64,000 bases of DNA, taken from NCBI GenBank assembly GCA_029582155.1, contig CM055901.1, positions 46,869,228-46,933,227 on the forward strand. The letters run 5' to 3'. Under the pieces are notes generated by a model, which was not told the origin of the DNA, made no database searches, and saw nothing but the letters and a program-made list of their open reading frames with translations. Positions 58,335 to 64,000 of this stretch are shown in pieces. The stretch is from Panopea generosa. Its lineage: Eukaryota; Mollusca; Bivalvia; Adapedonta; Hiatellidae. Position 1 is the first letter of the stretch; each line of letters opens with the position of its first letter. The position numbers and the translations under genes were made by a program.

Positions 58335-60147
58335 CCTTGCATTACCAGCTACTTCCCCACACAATTAGACATGGGAGACTCATGTTCATGACTTATAATA
58401 CATTACAGACTGTGGGCTGGCAGGGATTTACACTCACAACCCCTGGATCAGATATGGGCTGGCAGGGATTTACACTTATAACCCCTGGATCAGATATGGG
58501 CTGGCATAGATTTACACTCACAACCCCTGGATCAGATATGGGCTGTCAGGTATATACACTCACAACCCCTGGATCAGATATGGGCTGGCGGGGATTTACA
58601 TTCACAACCCCTGGATCAGATATGGGCTTGTGGGGATTTACACTTACAACCCCTGGATCAGATATAGGCTGGCAGAGATTTACACTCACAACCCCTGGAT
58701 CAGATATGGGCTTGTGGGGATTTACACTTACAACCCCTGGATCAGATATGGGCTGGAGGGATTAACATTCACAACCCCTGGATCAGATATGGGCTGGTGG
58801 GGATTTACACTAACAACCCCTGGATCAGATATGGGCTGTCATAGATTTACACTCACAACCCCTGGATCAGATATGGGCTGGTGGGGATTTACACTTACAA
58901 ACCCTGGATCAGATATGGGCTGGCAGGGATTTACACTAACAACCCCTGGATCAGATATGGGCTGGATGGATTTACATTCACAACCCCTGGATCAGATATG
59001 GGCTGGTGGGGATTTACATTCACAACCCCTGGATCAGATATTGGTTTGTGGGGATTTACACTCACAACCCCATGGATCAGATATGGGCTGGAGGGATTTA
59101 CATTCACAACCCCTGGATCAGATATGGGCTGGAGAGATTTACATTCACAACCCCTGGATCAGATATGGGCTTGTGGGGATTTACACTTACAACCCTTGGA
59201 GCAGATATGGGCTGGAGGGATTTACACTAACAACCCCTGGATCAGATATTGGCTTGTGGGGATTTACACTCACAACCCCTGGATCAGATATGGGCTGGTG
59301 AGATTTACATTCACAACCCCTGGATCAGATATGGGCTGGAGGGATTTATACTAACAACCCCTGGATCAGATATGGGCTGTCAGGTATTTACACTAACAAC
59401 CCCTGGATCAGATATGGGCTGTCAGGTATTTACACTCACAACCCCTGGATCAGATATGGGCTGGCAGAGATTTACACTCACAACCCTGGATCAGATATTG
59501 GCTTGTGGGGATTTACACTCACAAACCCTGGATCAGATATGGGCTGGAGGGATTTATATTCACAACCCCTGGATCAGATATGGGCTGGAGGGATTTAAAC
59601 TAACAACTCCTGGATCAGATATGGGCTGGCGGGGATTTACATTCACAACCCCTGGATCAGATATTGGTTGGTGGGGATTTACACTCACAACCCCTGGATC
59701 AGATATGGGCTTGTGGGGATTTACATTCACAACCCCTGGATCAGATATTGGCTGGTGGAGATTTACACTCACAACCCCTGGATCAGATATGGGCTTGCGG
59801 GGATTTACATTCACAACCCTTGGATCAGATATGGGCTTGCGGGGACTTACATTCACAACCCCTGGATCAGATATGGGCTTGCGGGGATTTACATTCACAA
59901 CCCTTGGATCAGATATGGGCTTGCGGGGATTTACATTCACAACCCCTGGATCAGATATGGGCTGGCGGGGATTTACATTCACAACCCCTGGATCAGATAT
60001 GGGCTTGCGGGGATTTACATTCACAACCCTTGGATCAGATATGGGCTTGCGGGGATTTACATTCACAACCCCTGGATCAGATATGAGCTGGCGGGGATTT
60101 ACATTCACAACCCCTGGATCAGATATGCTAACGACCCAGCCTTGATG
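58335..60147 (-). mobile_element. SINE with its tRNA-like segment expanded into a 42-bp satellite
   Basis: On the minus strand, a tRNA-like head (GGTCGTTAGCATATCTGATC, about 60115-60137) leads into the array. After the last unit the body GAGTCTCCCATGTCTAATTG...GGGGAAGTAGCTGG (58345-58380) follows, matching the intact SINE at 24545-24745. The array thus replaces only the part around the B box. This is one SINE copy stretched to about 1.8 kb. Confidence 0.75.
58395..60127 (-). repeat. 42-bp tandem array, about 41 units, B-box-derived
   Basis: On the minus strand the unit is ATATCTGATCCAGGGGTTGT-GAGTGTAAATCCCTGCCAGCCC. GTGAGTGTAAATCCC aligns with the B box GAGTTTGAATCCC of the SINE at 24545. 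Units near 59800-60080 are the most uniform (GCTTGCGGGG class). Since 42 is a multiple of 3, open frames of up to 298 codons arise; they are artefacts. Confidence 0.93.
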
Positions 60148-60175
60148 ATTAAACAAAATATGACAATGCTATAAT

Positions 60176-60247
60176 CTACCCGCAGACCCAAAACTGCACA
60201 TGTAATATGATCGACCCGCAGACCAAAAACTGCACATGTAATATGAT
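60176..60247. repeat. 36-bp tandem duplication
   Basis: Two copies of ACCCGCAGACC(C/A)AAAACTGC followed by ACATGTAATATGAT. Confidence 0.85.
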
Positions 60248-60289
60248 GCAACACTACAACACTGGATTTATTTTTTCCAAAACTGTACA

Positions 60290-60945
60290 GATATATATTT
60301 TTTTTCTTTATTAAAGTGACAGGTACAATACATGTTAATATCTACAACATTAGCAAAAATGTTAATAAATGGTAAGAAATATTCAGCCTGATAAGGTTGA
60401 TCAGTCACTATTTTAAAATTGGAATTACTCCAACACAAATATAAAGAAACTTACATGACACTTTTTAACAAAACAACAAGAACAAAATAAAATGAATTAT
60501 AACATATCCATCAATGCAATGACAAAAAGAAAAGAAGTGTTTAAATTTCCCTTGTTTTAAGCGCACTTTCTATAAACTTTGCGCAAGATATTATTCCACT
60601 TTTATTTTGTAATAGTGTGTCAGTTTTACTTATAAAGGAATGATCTGTATTACATAATTCATCAATTTTTGCATTCAAATGTTCATGTAAATCATTACAT
60701 ATGGGACAACAAAATATGAAATGTATTTTATCTTCAACAATATTTAAATTACACTGCTTACAAAATCTTTGGTTTCTCGGTAAACCAAACCAACATATCG
60801 ACCAAACTCGATTGCAATGGGAAGGGAACATGAGCTGTCTTATAATACATAATCTTAAAATTTTGTTTTGGTTCATTCTAACATATAACTTGCACTTGTT
60901 TTTGTGATACTGATAACTAATTTATAAATATTTTGGAAATTTTGT
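60290..60945 (-). mobile_element. LINE 3' remnant, minus strand
   Basis: The minus strand holds the end of a LINE ORF2 followed by a 3' region ending in CTTTAATAAAGAAAAAAAAT near 60296, which looks like a 3' tail. A TAA lies in frame about 15 codons upstream of the first Met, so the copy is dead. Confidence 0.65.
60541..60876 (-). pseudogene. C-terminal LINE ORF2 fragment with zinc-knuckle-like motif, 111 codons
   Basis: The frame reads ...GLPRNQRFCKQCNLNIVEDK-IHFIFCCPICNDLHEHLNAK. C-x2-C-x6-ED-x2-HF-x3-CP-x-[YC]-x2-[LI] is the common C-terminal Cys/His signature of invertebrate non-LTR retrotransposon polyproteins. The residue after CP is Ile-Cys rather than the usual x-Tyr. The frame extends upstream without ATG to an in-frame stop. 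RT and endonuclease are absent. Confidence 0.7.
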
Positions 60946-61252
60946 TTTTAATTTTCGAGTTTTAATGTAGGAATTTAGTGAATTATTGATTAAACAAGTA
61001 TTTATCTACATTAATTATGACAATGGTTGCCAACAGTGATTGCTGATATAGCATTTCTATATCACTGTTGAAGTCAATTATGTTGTGGATCAGGATTGCT
61101 CTCCAGAGGAGAATAATAAAGTGGGATTCAATGTTTACATGGTTTGGCTCTTAGTAATCACTATGATTTGTTAACGATGTCAGAACAAGGACATAACTTT
61201 TTTATTATCATTAACATTTAGTATTTATTAAGGTTTGTATGAAATTTTAAAT

Positions 61253-61728
61253 GTTTCACAAGTCACATGTAAAGTGTGTAATTGTTTCACAAATCACAAG
61301 TAAATTGTTTAATTGTTTTACAAATCATAAGTAAATTGTTTAATTCCAATTGTTTAAAAGAGATCTAGTGGTAGAGCATCAACCTCATGATCAGACGGTC
61401 ATAAGTTGGATCCTCCACCACAGTTATGTGTGGCTTGAGCAAGAAATTTTTTCAGCATATGCTTAGTACTGGTTCTACCCAAGAATACTTCGAGCATGAT
61501 TAAATTTTGTTTAAATATTAAGTACTTGTTTCACAATAGAAGTAAAATAAATAAGTTTCAAATAGTCAATTGTTTAAATGTTCCACAAAGCACAAGGAAA
61601 TTGTTTAAACGTTTCACAAATCACAATGTTTCACAAATCGCAAGCAAATTGTTTAAATGTTTCACAAATCACATGTAACTTGTTTAAGTGTTTCACAAAT
61701 CGCAAGCAAATTGTTTAAATGCAATTTT
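61253..61728. repeat. about 30-bp degenerate array interrupted by a SINE
   Basis: TGTTTCACAAATCACAAG and AAATTGTTTAA units occur on both sides (61253-61345 and 61552-61728) of the SINE at 61360-61500. Confidence 0.8.
61360..61500 (+). mobile_element. tRNA-derived SINE, copy 3
   Basis: A-box AGTGGTAGAGCATCAAC and B-box-like AAGTTGGATCCTCC, then the shared core TTAGTACTGGTTCTACCCAA at about 61465. It sits inside the 30-bp array. Confidence 0.75.
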
Positions 61729-62235
61729 GAAACATGTTTGAATGAGACAGCTTCTCTGAGAAATAACTGACGCCATAAACTATGATACTTGAATGACACT
61801 TATTAAATTAACGTCTCCCAAATTTTCACACAAGAATGACACATTGACCGCCTTGTAACTACATTTCATAACAGCTTTTATTGATTGGCAACGATTTTCA
61901 ATTTTCAGCTTCATCCAACTTCTGATATCTTGAGCAGCAATGCATCCAGTTTCAGAAGATTGAATGATACCAACCACAGAACTATCTCAAATAGTCAAAT
62001 CAAACAGCATTGTTGGGACTTGTAAAACATAGATAATAATGGCTGTCTCCCAGCAATAACAAATGTTTTGTCTACAAACCTTCTATCAAAATCAAATATA
62101 GAAGATTGAAGAGCCTAGGGATTTATATACCCTGTATATTCTGTTCCATGTGTTATATAATGTATCTTTCATGTGACATTTTGAATGTCAATAACATGTG
62201 TTAGACAAAAAACTGTATAGTTTACGTCTCGATAA
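61729..62235. other. unique sequence, no gene seen
   Basis: Nothing recognised. Confidence 0.4.
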
Positions 62236-62872
62236 AATCCTAGAGTGTATTTACAGTGATGACCCCTTTATCAACATTGATGGCCCCCTGTATCTAAAGT
62301 AATGACCCCCTGTATCAATGGTGATGATCCCCTGTGATGACTCACTTTACCCTCATATCTACAGTGATGATCCCCTAGTAATGACCCCCTATATATTCAG
62401 TGATGACCCACTTTACCCTCATATCTACAGTGATGATCCCCTAGTGATGACCCCCTGTATCTACAGTGATGATCCCCTGTATCTACAATGATTACTCCCT
62501 ACATCTACAGTGATGACTCCCTGTAACTACAGTGATGACCCACTGTATCTACAATGATTACCCCCTATATCTACAGTGATGACCACCTGTATCTACAGTG
62601 ATGACCCCCTGTTTCTACAGTGATGACCACCTGTATCTACAATGATAACCCCCTATATCTACAGTGATGACCACCTGTATCTACAATGATAACCCCCTAT
62701 ATCTACAGTGATGACCACCTGTATCTACAATGATAACCCCCTATATCTACAGTGATGACCACCTGTATCTACAGTGATGACCCCCTGTTTCTACAGTGAT
62801 GACCACCTGTATTTACAATGATTACCCTCTATATCTATAGTGATGACCTCCTGTATCTACAGTGATAACCCC
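62236..62872. repeat. 23-bp tandem array, about 27 units
   Basis: The unit is ATCTACAGTGATGACCCCCT plus GTA. Variants (GACCACC, ATAACCCC, TTTCTAC) form a repeating three-to-four-unit pattern between 62,590 and 62,800. Confidence 0.93.
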
Positions 62873-62874
62873 CT

Positions 62875-63465
62875 TGTGTAGTTGGTATAACAATAATTAT
62901 GACTTGTGTCATACTTTGTATAACAATATGACATGTGTTTTACATGGTATGACAATATGACATGTGTTGTATATGACTTGTGTTGTACTTGGTATGACAA
63001 TATGACATGTGTTTTACATGGTATGACAATATGACATGTGCTGTACATGGTATGACAATATGACTTGTGTTGTACTTGGTATGACAATATGACATGTGTT
63101 GTTCATGGTATGACAATATGATATGTGTTGTACATGGTACATCAATATGACTTATGTGTAGTTGGTATAACAATAATTATGACTTGTGTCATACTTGGTA
63201 TAACAATGTGACGTGTGTGTAGTTGGTATAACATTATGACTTGTGTTGTACTTAGTATAACAATATGACTTGTATTGTCTTTGGTATAACAATATGACTT
63301 GTGTTGTACTTGGTATAACAATATGACTTGTATTGTTCTTGCTATAACAATATGACATGTGTAGTACTTGTTATAACAATATGACTTGTGTTGTACTTGG
63401 TATAACAATATGACTTGTGTTGTACTTGGTATACTAATATGACTTGTATTGTACTTGGTATAACC
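62875..63465. repeat. 29-bp tandem array, about 20 units
   Basis: The unit contains TTGGTATAACAATATGACTT and GTGTTGTAC. The left half has GGTATGACAATATGACATGT variants and the right half TATAAC variants. A larger segment is partly duplicated (62875-62905 resembles 63150-63205). Confidence 0.93.
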
Positions 63466-64000
63466 ACATTTTGAATTAGAATGGCATGGTACAAGGTTGT
63501 GTTTGGTATGCTTTAGTCATACAACAGTAAAACATGGTATACAAATACTTCATATGACAGTTTGGACTGCTACTTTGTATAATAGTTTGGAAAGCTACTA
63601 TCAGAGTAATGGTCTTGACTGATATGAAGACTATGTCTGGAATTTCTTTTAAGTTGTACTCCAATAGAACCAGATGCCCTGAAACAATTCTATTATAAAG
63701 AAAAAATACCACAAATTACCTGTATCCTATTAATTCTTGTCTACAAACATGGCTTAGTTGGATAAGAAAACAGTAACATTAAACTAGCCATTAAGAAGTG
63801 ATTTCAAGGTCAATGTCTTCTGGGCAAATTAATTATGGAGGTGCCTGCATCCAACGATAATATGACTTGTTTGTCTAAATTGACATAATTTGAATATGTG
63901 ATAATGCCTGCCATTAATTAATAATTCACATTTATCATCACTGTGCATTTATCAGGCTTATTTCTATCAAGCTGAAACATAATGTATAACATCATAAGTA
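63466..64000. other. unique sequence to the window edge, no gene seen
   Basis: Nothing recognised. Confidence 0.4.

Noticed and set aside
1..60127. Array periods divisible by three (45, 45, 42, 42, 63) as a sign of coding origin
   Set aside because: Five of thirteen is close to the one-third expected by chance.
58337..60174. Frames of up to 298 codons with FTTPGSDMGW repeats
   Set aside because: Artefact of the 42-bp SINE-derived array; several overlapping frames and the minus strand are also open.
1..64000. CRISPR arrays
   Set aside because: Repeats are directly abutting tandem units without unique spacers, and the window is animal DNA.

Overview
This is animal nuclear DNA. It is AT-rich, almost gene-free and very repeat-dense, and the repeat types (tRNA-derived SINEs sharing an AGTACTGGTTCTACCC core, 'AAGGGCCATAACT' repeats, hairpin-headed repeats ending in GAGCTAAAA) point to a mollusc, most likely a bivalve; the species cannot be named from sequence alone. 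The only host coding sequence I can support is one 192-nt exon on the minus strand (23524-23715) encoding the UCR1 start of a cAMP-specific phosphodiesterase 4 (PDE4/dunce), including the RRESF PKA site. With no second exon recognised, the rest of the window most simply reads as PDE4 intron.

Layout. 1-1836: 45-bp satellite. 2680-3297: 34-bp satellite. 4129-6204: hairpin-headed repeat element with a 912-bp hAT element inserted in it (8-bp target duplication). 6237-7537: mariner-like non-autonomous element. 8431-8638: G-rich tract. 8888-9072: SINE. 11540-12257 and 15101-16732: two more internally iterated elements. 18605-20967: 55-bp satellite. 23524-23715: PDE4 exon. 26673-32873: a complete DIRS-type tyrosine-recombinase retrotransposon with perfect 140-bp inverted terminal repeats, a circle-junction (ICR) segment and three long open frames (Gag-like, RT/RNase H/MT-like, tyrosine recombinase). 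34010-34695, 37655-39312, 39869-43320 and 43905-44650: satellites of 45, 32, 42 and 74 bp. 45637-47042: second hairpin-headed element carrying a LINE 3' fragment. 47137-49344: third such family. 50421-50620, 50899-55060 and 55168-57172: satellites of 50, 74 and 63 bp. 58335-60147: a SINE whose internal promoter segment has expanded into a 42-bp satellite. 60290-60945: LINE remnant. 61253-61728, 62236-62872 and 62875-63465: short-period arrays.

About one third of the window is tandem array, from at least thirteen unrelated unit sequences. The mobile elements are nested (hAT in iterated element; LINE in iterated element; MITE in satellite), which gives a relative chronology. The most interesting items are the apparently intact DIRS element with its unusual ORF arrangement, and the SINE-to-satellite conversion at 58.3-60.1 kb.
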